DNA from: Macrolepiota albuminosa
Lineage: Eukaryota > Basidiomycota > Agaricomycetes > Agaricales > Agaricaceae
Length of the DNA: 64,000 nucleotides
NCBI GenBank assembly: GCA_027475525.1
Contig: JAMWFC010000132.1
Coordinates: 543,074 to 607,073, forward strand
Direction: 5' to 3'
Every line of letters begins with the position of its first letter. Position 1 is the first letter of the stretch. This document shows positions 11,701 to 22,879 of this stretch, in pieces. The translations under genes were made by a program, and so were the position numbers. The notes under the pieces are model-generated. The model ran no database searches, was not told the DNA's origin, and was given only the letters and a program-made list of their open reading frames with translations.

Positions 11701-12045
11701 GTAATGGTGCAGCTTGCACCGCTGGTCGTGGTTCCCACCACTTTGCGTTTATGTATCTATTTGTCTTTTCACGAAGTTGATCCTGAAGTGCTCGCAGGCA
11801 GCGAGGCAAATGATACTTGTACTGCTTGTTATTGTCAATGAGGTTGATCTCATGATTAACCTCCCGCCACGGAGGAAGCTCTTTCTTCGTTCCATTGATG
11901 ATATCAGCGAACTCCAGTTGCCATTGCTGGCGCAATCAAGGAATATCCTCCTCTGTAAGGCTCAAAGCCTTGCCTTTTCCTTTGGCTACGCATGCTATAC
12001 GTGGTGGAACCTTTGGTTCAAATCGCTCCTGTAAGGCACATACGT
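8751..12045 (-). pseudogene. Pol of element B (RT, RNase H, integrase, chromodomain-like tail), part after the nested insertion
   Basis: Reading from 12045 down: RT fingers (WREVNHEINLID, 11860s), RT palm with YLDDIFIFSDS (about 11340-11375), RNase H with ICDVSKTGVGAMFG, HELETLAIL and ITDHKAL (about 10720-10930), the integrase zinc-binding region (GHFGTQKTL, CLTCELCQQSK), the DDE core (MDFIGPFPESKGFNYL, SIISD, MSTSFHPQTDGQTEHAN) and a C-terminal region with NLNLPKGRASKLCPK and LEFEVRWSLGDTTWEPL, chromodomain-like. Stops include TGA pairs at about 11163-11171, one in the segment before 10663, and one near 9976. Frameshifts lie near 11590 and 9300. Most stops sit where element A has Arg, suggesting CGA to TGA. 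It would have made the polymerase and integrase for copy-out transposition. Confidence 0.9.
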
Positions 12046-12236
12046 TGTAACAGATTATACCTAGTTAATTAATTAATATATACTTATATTAGTTAATTAT
12101 TCTTACTCTACATACATGCTGGCTGCCTTACATAAGGCAGCCAATTTTACTGTCATACTCGTAGTACTAGAATTGAATATCGATCTGGTTCTGTTGGTGT
12201 GACCGTAAGGCTAACCATATACTTGACTTTGTTTCA
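12046..12236 (+). repeat. 5' LTR of element A, with strong hairpin
   Basis: 191 bp, TGTAACAG to GTTTCA. It contains a perfect 10-bp stem (GGCTGCCTTA-CA-TAAGGCAGCC, 12121-12142), preserved in the 3' LTR. It is AT-rich in its first half with several TTAATTAA-like runs. The stem could act in transcript ends, polyadenylation or packaging; this is inference only. Confidence 0.93.
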
Positions 12237-12386
12237 CTTTTTTGAACCTTTCAGGTTCAATTCTGATACTACGGACAAAGACTACGGGTCTAGACTGATA
12301 GCCTAGACTGTGATTGCATCGAACAGTGTATCAACTTCTTTGACGCACGCTTCCGGGTAAAACGAGACGTAGCAACACTTGATTGG
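12237..12386 (+). promoter_or_regulatory. Leader / probable primer-binding region of element A
   Basis: The leader starts CTTTTTTGAACC. No obvious tRNA 3'-end complement follows the LTR. A perfect hairpin (TGAACCT-TTC-AGGTTCA, 12242-12258) lies just inside. The segment 12256-12272 is complementary, at 15 of 17 positions, to 12161-12177 within the LTR, so self-priming is conceivable but weaker than in element C. Elements B and D also begin their leaders with a run of T. Confidence 0.4.
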
Positions 12387-15300
12387 ATGGAGACCAATCA
12401 ATCTACTGAACCGACACGCGATGGTGAGACCATCGACCAGTCGTTGGCATATCCTCAATCTGCGGTGACTGACCCGGGTCGTCCCGGGTCAGAATACACA
12501 GAGGCCGAGCCTTCCCGGCAGCCTCAGGGAATGCCAGGAGGGACGCAATGGAGTGAAGTGCGGCCGACAGCTGCGCCAAGCGGTGCAGCGAGACCAGGGG
12601 CATTTGTGGAAGACCTGGAACAGCAGGTCGGCAGGGAGCATGAATCTCCCATGCAGACTGGGAGGTCAGGGCGGCAATCCCAGAGCAGGAGTAGTGCTCA
12701 GGGACCTACCGAAGGTCGCAGACCTTCGTCGTACTTTCTGGGGAAGATGCCGAGGCAAGAGGCGGGCAGTTGGAGAGTTCCAACTGAATCCACTCCCATG
12801 ACGCAACGTCAGCAGGGATCCGGAGTGCCACAGGAAACGACAATTCCTGAGCAAAGGACGCCGGCAGTACACTGGGAAGACGAAACATCCGATGACGAAG
12901 AGAGTGGACGGAGTGAGTCCACCCTTCAGGTTCAGTGTGCTATGTTATGGAAGAGATATCCTAGCATTACAAAGGATACCACGCGTGCTCGACTAGGACT
13001 GTATGTACTGAAACACATACGGTTAATACAGGCTAGAGGTGAAAATGTACCTCAATTGAATACTGCTGAATACATTACATTGTACGTTCAGATTCTTGAG
13101 CTGGAAGCCCAAGCATACATTTATTGCAAGGCTAATCGAGGATCAGCTGCCTCGACTCCAGAGGGGGCAAATTTGATTCCGAATATACCCCCGGTGGCAA
13201 AGCCAGAGTTGTCTCCCCATCTGGAAGAGGCAATGAGCAACATATATGCGCCCCAGCAAGCAGGAGAGTCTGACGAGCAGTTCGCTGCCAGGTTCGCGGC
13301 AGCACAAAGACAGAATGTATTCAGAGGTCAGCGAAGGAGACCTCTGTCGACAACGGAATCGGTGTCTACCATACCTGTGGCAGATAGCAACCTACCCGAA
13401 GCGGGGGAGTCAAGGCACCCTCACACAAAACAGGAATCAGTGGAGAATGCTCCACTGACAAATCAAGTGCCGTTGGCTGATAAGTTTGCGGAGAGAGTAG
13501 CTTATCAGCGCATGCGGAACCAAGACCTGAAGCGCCAGGGACACTCCTGGATAGACGACCAGGGAATTGTATTCGATGGGATAACGCCCATCGACGAGAT
13601 GAGAAGGCAATATGTCCAACGGACACGACAGCCTGACACCAGGAGAGGGGAACCGCCCACGGCGGATCCGAGCCGAGGCCCTGGAAAGCAGGTGGTAGAA
13701 GAGCTAGGGGGACAGGAGAGCCCCCTGCATTGGAAGGGTGCAGAGAAAGTGCACTACACAGGTCACCGACCTGTACGTGCATTTTCCGTGGTACCTCCAG
13801 CGGAAGGTAGAAATAAAACGCCTGGAATAACTGAGGCGACAAAGGTGTATACTGAGAATATGCACCAGCGCCTCAGTAGTATAATCGACGATGCGGTAGG
13901 CGTAGCATTACGCCTGCCCGAAGGTATCAAACCGCGTAAGGCGGAGTCAAAACACATCCAACCGTACAGAGGGGAGTCCAAGTTTAGCGACTTGGAAAAT
14001 TGGACGATGGATGTGTGCAACCATCTGGCAGCATGCCAGTATGGAGGGGATCGTCTGGATCGAGAACGTGTGTTCGTGCTCCCGGAGTTCCTGGACGGAC
14101 CAGCCAAAGCCTGGTTCCGTCATCATGTCTTGCACTACAATCGTGCACGACAGCAATGGACGTTCAAGGATGTAATCCTTGAATTATATAACCGGTTCGT
14201 GAGTGCATCCACCATGCAGGATGCTCGGGAGGCGTTTATTGCAACCTCCTACACTGAACGATTAGGTGTTCAAGGTTTCTATGATACCTTGATAGACCAC
14301 GCACAGAATATGTCTATTTACCCAGACAACTGGGTAATGATTGATACCTTCCTGCGGGGAATACCTGACGCAATGAGAGAGTCCCTCATTTGTGATGACG
14401 GACTATCGCCCGAAGTAAATACCGTCGAGGAATTCGTAGCGCATGCATTGCGCTACGAGCAAGCCCACAAAATAGCGCGACACTTTGGGCTACATAGCTC
14501 AAAGGTTCGATCGGTAACCAGGGCCGAGCCTCGGAAGGTAGGCACCTTCTGGGCTCGTCGAAAGGAGATGGTGGGCAATACGAACCCGAGGTTCGTGGTA
14601 AGAGCAGCACCTCGGCAAGACCGACGCTTCCGGAGCGACCGGCCGGGGGACCGTAGGGATGCACCGGCACAGGATGCTCAGAGAGGTCCACGCCGAGAGG
14701 GTGTTCGACCGCATCAGGCTGCTGGTGAGGCTAAATTGCCGACACCGACTGGGCCACCGAAGTATGAAGCAGCTCGCCCTTTCGTGGCGAGTAAGTGCTT
14801 CAAATGTGGTCAGCCTGGGCATTTTGCGAATGCATGCCCAGTGGGTGGTGGAAAGCCTATGGGTAAGCCACGTGCCTATGTACGGGCGGCGCACACTGCT
14901 ATCCCGGATGCTGAAGGGATAGACTCCGGAAATGAACCTGATATTGAAGACGATGAGGTGGAGAACCTCATACCTGATGCACCAGAGGATGAAAGCGCCT
15001 CTGTGGTGGAGGAGTTGTCGGATGATGAATACGTGGAGGTTGACGTATACGACAACGATTATTACGCCCGGGAGTCAGACTCAGAGTTCATGGGAGCTCT
15101 GACGGACTACCCGGCCAGCGCATTAGACCGTCCCATTGGAGCAGCCAATGTTAAGGTGTATAAGGTACACCTTCGCAAGGCTCCAGAAAAGCTGGTGAGA
15201 CCGGTGTTGAAGCGCGAGGACAAGGAGTGCCTGGCGTCGTACGTTGAGGTGAATGGCCACAAGGCATGGACATTGTGGGATTCAGGTAGTACGACTACTG

Positions 15301-15662
15301 GGGTGACACCCCAGTTTTGCCAAGTGCACGATATTTCTGTCAGTGAGTTGAAGGAGCCACTACTCCTTCAATTGGGTACTGTGGGCAGCCGAGCTGCGGT
15401 ACAGTTTGGTACGCAGGCGAGTATCGCCTGTGCGAAATCAAGGACGAGGGAGTACCTTGACGTGGCGAACTTTGATCGTTACGACATGATTATAGGCACG
15501 CCGTATATGAGGAAGCACAACGTTCTGCTGAACTTCAAGAAGAATGAGATAGTGGTGGATGGCACGACCATCCCTGCAATGCGAGTGACCATAGATAATG
15601 GAGATGGACGTCTCCATCGACACCGTGCCACGGAGAAGAAGGTGCTAGTCAGGCGACACTGA
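12387..15662 (+). CDS. Gag-protease polyprotein of element A
   Basis: 1091 codons starting at the first ATG after the leader. The N-terminal about 250 residues are low-complexity. A conserved motif (YQRMRNQDLKRQG) lies near residue 375. The retrotransposon capsid domain is around residues 530-670 (FSDLENWTMDVCNHLAAC to IPDAMRESLI). A CCHC zinc knuckle (CFKCGQPGHFANAC) is at residues 804-817 and binds RNA in this family. An acidic stretch follows, then a retropepsin-like aspartic protease with WDSGSTTTG, active-site Asp at residue 965, and a flap/second-half motif (DMIIGTPYM). The stop is TGA followed by CTAG, with Pol continuing in the same frame. The ORF is uninterrupted. Gag assembles the particle and the protease cleaves the polyprotein. 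Confidence 0.92.
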   Translation: METNQSTEPTRDGETIDQSLAYPQSAVTDPGRPGSEYTEAEPSRQPQGMPGGTQWSEVRPTAAPSGAARPGAFVEDLEQQVGREHESPMQTGRSGRQSQSRSSAQGPTEGRRPSSYFLGKMPRQEAGSWRVPTESTPMTQRQQGSGVPQETTIPEQRTPAVHWEDETSDDEESGRSESTLQVQCAMLWKRYPSITKDTTRARLGLYVLKHIRLIQARGENVPQLNTAEYITLYVQILELEAQAYIYCKANRGSAASTPEGANLIPNIPPVAKPELSPHLEEAMSNIYAPQQAGESDEQFAARFAAAQRQNVFRGQRRRPLSTTESVSTIPVADSNLPEAGESRHPHTKQESVENAPLTNQVPLADKFAERVAYQRMRNQDLKRQGHSWIDDQGIVFDGITPIDEMRRQYVQRTRQPDTRRGEPPTADPSRGPGKQVVEELGGQESPLHWKGAEKVHYTGHRPVRAFSVVPPAEGRNKTPGITEATKVYTENMHQRLSSIIDDAVGVALRLPEGIKPRKAESKHIQPYRGESKFSDLENWTMDVCNHLAACQYGGDRLDRERVFVLPEFLDGPAKAWFRHHVLHYNRARQQWTFKDVILELYNRFVSASTMQDAREAFIATSYTERLGVQGFYDTLIDHAQNMSIYPDNWVMIDTFLRGIPDAMRESLICDDGLSPEVNTVEEFVAHALRYEQAHKIARHFGLHSSKVRSVTRAEPRKVGTFWARRKEMVGNTNPRFVVRAAPRQDRRFRSDRPGDRRDAPAQDAQRGPRREGVRPHQAAGEAKLPTPTGPPKYEAARPFVASKCFKCGQPGHFANACPVGGGKPMGKPRAYVRAAHTAIPDAEGIDSGNEPDIEDDEVENLIPDAPEDESASVVEELSDDEYVEVDVYDNDYYARESDSEFMGALTDYPASALDRPIGAANVKVYKVHLRKAPEKLVRPVLKREDKECLASYVEVNGHKAWTLWDSGSTTTGVTPQFCQVHDISVSELKEPLLLQLGTVGSRAAVQFGTQASIACAKSRTREYLDVANFDRYDMIIGTPYMRKHNVLLNFKKNEIVVDGTTIPAMRVTIDNGDGRLHRHRATEKKVLVRRH

Positions 15663-18600
15663 CTAGACGGAGGCAAGAAAGCGCCTACGGTTGAGGATGG
15701 AGAGGATGAAGAGCAAGCTCGTGTGAGCTTGCCCATGGATAGTCCGGCGGTGTTGATGCTGGAAAGCGAAGCTGTAGAGTACGAACGTACTCTGAAGAGG
15801 GGGGAGAGCCCCGAGATGAAGGAGATGAAGTGTGAAAAGCAGAGTAAGTCTGAGGACAAGCGGCCTCAGCATGCGGCAAGCACAGAGTGCCAACCGACGT
15901 CGTCGCGGGTGAAGGTTGAGGACTTGGTAACAGATGACGACGACCAAGGACTGATGGGGGATGAGGCGTCCTCCACACATACGAATCGGTCAATCTGGGA
16001 TCGACCAGTACCTCATCCCACATTTGAATGGGCATTTGATCCACGAATGCCTGCTGAGTGGAATGACCTAGTGGCATCGATGTATGCGTGGAATGGACCA
16101 CGGTGGACGTCGAAGGAGGAGTCGTATCGTCAGGCTAGTGACGACGAGATATCGTCGCCGAGTGAGGTGTTCTTCGACGGACTATCTGTGACGTCGCGGA
16201 GAAGTAAGAAGGAAGTGCCTGTGCGACTGCACACGCCGGATGACAGCGAGCTGAGGATTACTGCCCTCAGAGAGAAGTATGGCCGTCCAGCCGTACAAGC
16301 AAAGCTGTCCGGGCGCCCATGCAAGGATGTGGACTGGAAGGGCAAAGGTAAAACCAGTGGTTTTACGAAGGAGGACATTCCGGACCTACGATTGCAGTGG
16401 CAGCAGGAATTTGCGGATATTCTGAACGGAACCAAGGAGGAGTTACCTCCTTGGCGAGAGGTCAACCATGAAATCAACCTTATTGATGAGAATAAGGTGT
16501 ATAAATATCATTTGCCTCGATGTCCAATGGCGCTGCAGCAGCAGCTCCGAGACAAGACCAATCGGTACCTGAGAGCCCACTGGTGGGAGGCTCAACCAGC
16601 CTCCCAAGCTGCTCCGCTATTGTGCATTCCGAAGAAAGATGGTACATTAAGGACGGCGTTGGATGCACGCCAACGCAATGACAACACCGTGAAGGACGTG
16701 ACGCCACTTCCGGATCAGGAAGTGATTTGAGAAGATGTGGCGAGAGCAAAGTTCAGGTCGAAAATTGACCTGACGGATGCGTATGAGCAAGTGAGAATTC
16801 GCTTGTCTGATATCCCAAAGACAGTGTTCTTGTCAATCACGGGAACATATGTGAGCAACATTATGCAGATAGGAGATTGCAATGCTCCTGCGACATTTCA
16901 GAGGTTGATGACCTCCATCTTCCGGGATGTTATCGGGAGGTTCGTCCATATCTATTTGGACGACATATTCATATACTCCGATTCAATCGAAGAACACGAA
17001 GAGCATCTTCGTGTCATTTTCGAGCAACTGAGGTCTAACTTGCTATACCTCAAGTGGAAGAAATGCGAACTATATGCCGAGACAGTGGATTGCCTCAGAC
17101 ACAAGATTGATAGTCAGGGTATTCACCCTGACCAGGACAAAATCGATCGCATACGCGAATGGCGTGTGCCTCGTAACTATAATGATGTGCAGAGATTCGT
17201 GGGACTAGTGAACTATATCGGCAATTGTCTGCCTGATATAACAGCATATACTGGACCGTTGATGTCTATTACTCAGAATGGTGCTCCATTTATATGGAGA
17301 CCTATACATCAACGATGTTTTGAGATGATCAAGAGGATCTGCTCAAAGACACCAGTCATTCGTCCCATAGATCCCCGACGTGATGAGCCGATTTGGCTCA
17401 TCTGTGATGCCTCAAAGACCGGAGTAGGTGCAATGTACGGCCAGGGAAGCTCATGGCAAAATTGTCGGCCTGCAGGGTTCATGTCGAGGAAGTTCACCTC
17501 GGCCCAACAGAATTATGCGGTCCATGAGCTTGAAACGCTGGCGATACTTGAGGCGCTACTTAAGTGGGAAGATAAATTGATGGGATATAAGATCCACATC
17601 ATTACCGACCATAAAGCACTTGAGTTCTTCAAGACTCAAGCAACGTTGTCCCCCCGGCAACGCCGGTGGATTGACTATATGTCTCGCTACAACTTTGACA
17701 TCACATATGTCAAAGGCGAACTGAACAAGGTGGCGGACTGTCTCTCGAGGTACTTCGAGAGCGATAGAGCAGGCGAACACCATGATACGCATGAGTATGT
17801 CGATGCGGACATTCGTATTGATCCTCATGGCGATGATCTTCCGTATCATCGCTACAGAGAGGTGAAGGAGCATGTGGTCGAGCTTCGGGCTATGCAAGCT
17901 ACCGAACTGCAACGCAGTCGACGACTGCAAGAGCGGCAAGAGGGCCGCGACATAGAGGCTGAGCAACTGGAGCAGGCCCAGCAAAAGAAGGCGACAAGGC
18001 CACACCACAGTGAGACTGGAAGCAGTCGTGGACCGGATAGCCACGACATGACGCTCGCTGACGCGTTATCGCCTACAGGAGAGTATCGTAACCCTCCTGT
18101 CCCTCAAACCGATGAGTACCTCCAGAAGGTGATGAGGGGCTATAGACGCGATGCGTTCTACACGGAAATCCGGCAGAACGCAGACGCCCATCCACGCTTC
18201 AGCGTGGATGAGAACGGACTAGTCCGGATAACGAATGTTTGAGGACACGACGTGGTGTGCTTACCACGCGACCGAGCACTGCTCACTAAGGTTGTCACCC
18301 AAGCTCATGAGGTTGTTGGTCACTTTGGAACCAACAAAACACTAGAATACCTGAGGCAGTAGTACTGGTGGCCTCAGATGCAGAAAGAAGTGATGCAGTT
18401 CTGCCAGACCTGCGAGGCCTGCCAGCGGTCAAAGACCAGCAATAGGAAGCCAGCAGGGAAGTTGCATTCCCTGCCCATCCCGACGAAGCCGTGGGACTCC
18501 ATTGGAATGGACTTTGTTGGTCCATTCCCCGAGTCCAAAGGGTATAACTACCTTTGGGTGGTCATTTGCCGAATGACGAGTATGGTACATTTGATACCAG

Positions 18601-19598
18601 TGCACACAACCATTACGGCGTCCGCGTTATCCTGGATCTACTTGAAGGAGATTGTAAGGCTACATGGCCTTCCAAGTTCGATCGTGAGCGATCGAGACAC
18701 CAAGTTTACATCTCACTGGTGGCAAGAACTTCACAAGCTCCTGGGAGCTAAGCTACTCATGTCTACATACTTTCATCCGCAGACGGATGGACAGACGGAG
18801 CGAGCGAATAGAAGTATTGCCCAGATCTTTCGTACGGTGGTCCGACCGGACCAACGCGACTGGGTGGATAGAATACCGCTAACTGAGTTCGCGATCAACG
18901 CAAGTGTGTCTGAGACCACGAAATATGCACCGTTCGAGCTCAATGGAGGTTACATGCCCTCCATGCTGCGCGAACTAAAGGCAGACGGAGTCGTTCACAA
19001 AGGGGTAAAGGACTTTGCACAGCAAGCATTGGCGAATCTAGCCAATGCACACGATGCTATCATAGCTGCGCGGGTTGTACAGGCACGACATGCAAATGAT
19101 AGGCAAAGTGAGGAACCAGAACTAACGCCTGGGACGTTAGTGTACCTGTCGACAGAGAACTTGAACCTTCCAAAAGGAAGAGCAAGAAAGCTGTGTCCAA
19201 AATTCATTGGACCATACAGAGTCTTGGTCGCGGAACCAAGCACGTCGAACTATGTCCTGGAGCTGCCTGCAGCTCTGCAAGCACGTCGGATTGTGCCTAA
19301 GTTCCACGTATCGTTACTTAGGCGGTATAACGCAAATGATGATGCTATGTTCCCTAATCGGGTGACTCCCGAGCCATATGATTTCGGTGCCAGTGACGAA
19401 CAAGAGTGGTTCGTCGAGGACATCCTGGGCCATCGGTGGCAGGAAGGAACGCACCTCGAATTCGAGGTGCGGTGGAGTGCAGGTGATACGACATGGGAGT
19501 CGTACCACACATGTGCCAAGTTGGCAGCATTGGATCGGTACTTAGAACTGCAGGGCGTGAAGCGCCCAAATCAGCTTGCTAAGCGCTCACGTGCTTAG
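15663..19598 (+). pseudogene. Pol of element A: RT, RNase H, integrase, chromodomain-like tail; one frame with three stops
   Basis: The whole stretch stays in the frame of Gag; only stops interrupt it: TGA at 16728, TGA at 18240 and TAG at 18360. Domains in order: linker, RT (WREVNHEINLIDE near 16450, DDIFIYSDS near 16960), RNase H (ICDASKTGVGAM, HELETLAIL, ITDHKALEFF), integrase zinc region (GHFGTNKTLEYL, CQTCEACQRSK), integrase core (DFVGPFPESKGYNYL, SIVSDRDTKF, YFHPQTDGQTERAN), NLNLPKGRARKLCPK, and a chromodomain-like tail (LEFEVRWSAGDTTWESYHT). The TGA at 16728 probably replaced CGA; the same position is altered differently in the relic and in B. With no frameshift and near-identical LTRs, this copy was probably mobilised in trans or carries very recent stops. 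Confidence 0.9.
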
Positions 19599-19831
19599 AT
19601 TGATGGCAGTGATAAGATGAAGGCCGGATCAGTCGGATCTCGGATCGACCGAGTATCTGATCCTGATCGGATCACAAGTTGTCCAGATAGATAAGATGGA
19701 AGTTGATCTATCTGATGAGATAACGCGGATCATGATGCGGAGGAGAGGGTCGGATCAGGTTATGTAACCTGATGATGGGGAATTTAATGTGTTTTTTTCC
19801 CACCGACACGTCGACGTTTTTTTGTGATACC
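19599..19831 (+). promoter_or_regulatory. Spacer before ORF3 with six CGGATC hexamers
   Basis: This intercistronic stretch contains CGGATC at 19625, 19634, 19641, 19668, 19726 and 19751, plus other GATC sites, within about 130 bases. ORF3 is in a different frame from Pol, so it needs its own start: an internal promoter, a spliced RNA or reinitiation. The cluster could be a protein-binding array for an internal promoter. No TATA box is obvious. Function is inferred. Confidence 0.3.
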
Positions 19832-22687
19832 ATGTCGTACCCTTACCAGCGTACGACCAGTGAGCAACAGCCTCAGAACCCACAGGGTTCTGGAGGAGGG
19901 GGGGATCGCCCCCAGCAAAACGTTCAGCAGTCTGTAACGACGCCGACTGTGGCGTCGTATCCAGTGGTGTCCCAGTTTGGGCAGAACCCAGCCCAATTTG
20001 GACAACCTCCGCAGTTTTACCCGCCGTTCTTCCAGATGCCGTATTTCCCAGGACCAGCTGGTCCTGGACAGCAGATGGGGGGACAGGTTATGTGGGGAAT
20101 GCCAATGCCGATGCAGCAGACGCAGACCCAGAGTGCAAGTACACTCCTTTCGGATGAGAAAGCACTAACTGCGCCACAGGTAGCACCCATGGACGTGGAC
20201 GATGACGCGGGGCGTCAACAGCAAGTAAAGGGCAAGGTGGTGCAACCTCGACGACAGCGAGAAAGGACGCCGCCCCTGCGAGAGACGTATAGAAGAGACC
20301 GGAGGCGATCGCCTCCGAGGAGTACCGGGGCATGAGGAGGCGGGCCTCGGGAAATGGTTGGGCGCAGACGGGACGAGCCGGCAGCGAGGACGCAAAATCG
20401 AGGTCAACCCCGACCTCGAACACCGCCTCGACGGGCCTCTCCGTCACCCCGTCGTGCACCATCTCCGTGGCGCTTCTCGTACGCGGAGAAAGGAAAAGGA
20501 AAAGAGATCGGAACGCCGTCAGAGGTGTTGGACCCTCAGGCAGAGGCAGTCTGGAGACGCCTCATATCTGCCGGCCAGCGAGTGCCACCGGAGTCTGCGT
20601 TTTTAGTGGATCCGGTGGCTCAGGTGGTGATTACGGGTCTGTTGGATGAGATCGTTATGCTGCAGCAGCGTAACGACAATACTATCAAAACCTTCACGAA
20701 CGCTATGAAGAAGCGTCCGTCGTCGTCGTTGGAGCAACCTGAGGCAAAACGCCTCAGAGCGCGAGATGCAGGACTGGAAGTTGAGGTGCGGGAATCGGGA
20801 GAGCTCACTCCGACCCCGGCCGAGTTACATGACGAGCTCGTGGAGGTTGACAACAGTTTACGAGGACTGTCCTCGTCAACACATGCGCCCTCCCAGCAGT
20901 CAGGGGCAAAGCGGCAGGATGAGGTGGTCCTGTCGGAAGTGGAGTTTGGAGCAGATGTTCCGCGAGGAGCAGACAGAGTTGTGATGCGGTTTGGAGCAGT
21001 GGTGCAGTTCGAGGCACCACTGAGGGCGTATGCGTCCGCGGTCCCCATAAAGGACACGAGGACGGACGCCGAGGTCGAAGGGCGACTATTAACGTTGGCT
21101 GCGCTCGGTCTGAATGAACCGAGCGACGGGAGTGATTATGGGGAGTCATCAGATGAGACCCCCTCGGAAGGAGAAACCCCCGCTAAACGCCGAGTGCGTT
21201 TAGACAAGAAACGCAAGAAGGAGGCTCGGAGGAAGCACGAGGCCGCCCGGCAGGCAAAGGTCGATAAAGACCGGGTGGAGCAGGCCACAGGCCGTATTCC
21301 TGATGGCCTCGGGGTGTTTGTCAGCGGGACGCTGGTGGAGCGGTCCAACTGGTTCTACGGCGGGGCACTCGACCGCCATTTCTATTACTCCCGGCTCACC
21401 AATACAGTATTTGTGAGCGACAAAGCCTTGGCCGCGAAGGCGCACGAGGAGGAAAAGGGAGAGAGGTATCACCATACCTCGAAGGAGTTGAATCGAGTGG
21501 TACCGAGGGGATTCCCGATGAATCCCCAGCAGTTGCGAAAGCTTTATGAGCTTTCGCAGAACAAGTTTACGTCAGTGTCTTTGCGCACTGAGGCCTATTA
21601 TCTGTTGCGCGAGTTTCAGCGCATCAGTATCAACTATTATACGTCGGTGAGGGATAGGACGATGACTCTGGTGTGTTCACCAGAGTACGAGCACATTTCG
21701 CCCCCTCTGGATCTATCATCCCACCACATGAACATCGCGGTCATGCCGACCCCAGACGGGTACCTGCGATGGAAGGACCGAGCCGGAAGACCGTTTTTTA
21801 CGCTTTCCGGGTTTGATTCCGAAGGTGTACGTTTCACCTTCGATCTGGACAAGCTGGCGCAGAACGTTCTCTACTTCTGTCGACCAGGGATGATGAATTC
21901 GGTATACGGCATTGCAGTGGATCGGGCTTACCGCATTCACTGGCGTACTCTGCTGGGCCATGCCCTGACGCGTGGACTGTCCCCTTCGGGAAGAGCTCGG
22001 GGACGCTTTGCAAGGCTGTTAGCCTTGATTCTCGCGCGTCCTGGGCTGTATCGTGAGGCGGTCGCGGATTACGACGCCGCCAACCCCAGCAACCCATTCG
22101 CACCCATGAGCTGGACTGACGTCCAGTTCCGACCCCCATACTTCGACGCGGCTAATGCCGTCAACATCACCGATGCTGACGTGCTATGGGCTATGATCGC
22201 CAACCGCGTACCTATCGAGTGGGTGGACCACGCCTATACCTTCGGCGTGGTCTACCTCGAGAACCAGTTCCTTGCGGCCACAGCCTCCATTGACCAGTTC
22301 CGTGAGGTCGACGATGAACGTCATCGTCGACTGGACCTCTATGGAGAGCCTGCTGCCATCACACGGTGGGACGATTGGCGATTGCCCACGGACGATGACA
22401 TGATTCGTCTTCACGCACTGCTCGCCCGCGAATCCGATCAAGGTCATGAGTACCTTGAAAGTGGACTATATTATCCGGTGGGGATGAACCCCAACCGTCG
22501 AGACTTATGGCAACGCCGCTCTCGACACAGGCCCTATCCCCCCTCTCCGTCACACCCCTCCACGTCAGTTCAGGCTCCTACAGCCTCAACATCGTCGGGT
22601 CCCGTCGCCTCATCATCCTCGGTTAACGTCGACACTGAGATGAGGATTGATACGGCTCGCGAGTTGTCGCGTCCGCCGTCTGCGTGA
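19832..22687 (+). CDS. Third ORF of element A, ~950 codons, unknown function, one TGA interruption
   Basis: One frame runs from the ATG at 19832 (MSYPYQRTT) to 22687, broken only by TGA at 20333, where the context is Arg-rich and CGA is the likely ancestor. An upstream ATG at 19772 is also in frame. Residues about 1-130 are Pro/Gln/Gly/Met-rich and look disordered. An RS/RP-rich basic stretch spans the TGA. Near residue 458 there is a nuclear-localisation-like cluster (KKRKKEARRKH). From about residue 490 to 890 the sequence looks globular, with many aromatic and hydrophobic residues (VCSPEYEHISPPLDL, GYLRWKDRAGRPFFTL, IHWRTLLGHALTRGL). The tail is Ser/Pro-rich. There is no signal peptide, membrane segment or coiled coil, so it is not an obvious envelope protein. 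Element B has nothing here. The nuclear signal and basic region suggest a nucleic-acid or nuclear role; that is inference. Confidence 0.75.
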
Positions 22688-22879
22688 ATTTCGTAGGCGG
22701 CTCATCTCCTTTTCAATTCATACTGTCGGTTAACGTCGGCGTTGTATTTTTTGACAGATGACTTGGACATTTTCGAGCCGTGGAGGACCAGAGCTCCTCC
22801 ACATTGACTTAATTAGTGACCCGGACAAAAACGTGTCCCTCCTTACATCGAGACTGGCTACCAGTCTCAAAGGGGGGCA
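22688..22879 (+). other. 3' untranslated region and polypurine tract of element A
   Basis: No ORF. It ends with AAAGGGGGGCA directly before the LTR TGTAAC, a typical plus-strand primer for reverse transcription. Just upstream, GAGACTGGCTACCAGTCTC (22850-22868) is a perfect 8-bp stem with a 3-nt loop (GAGACTGG-CTA-CCAGTCTC). Confidence 0.7.

Noticed and set aside
19832..22687. ORF3 of element A as an envelope gene
   Set aside because: No signal peptide, hydrophobic fusion segment or transmembrane helix is visible; only the position resembles env.
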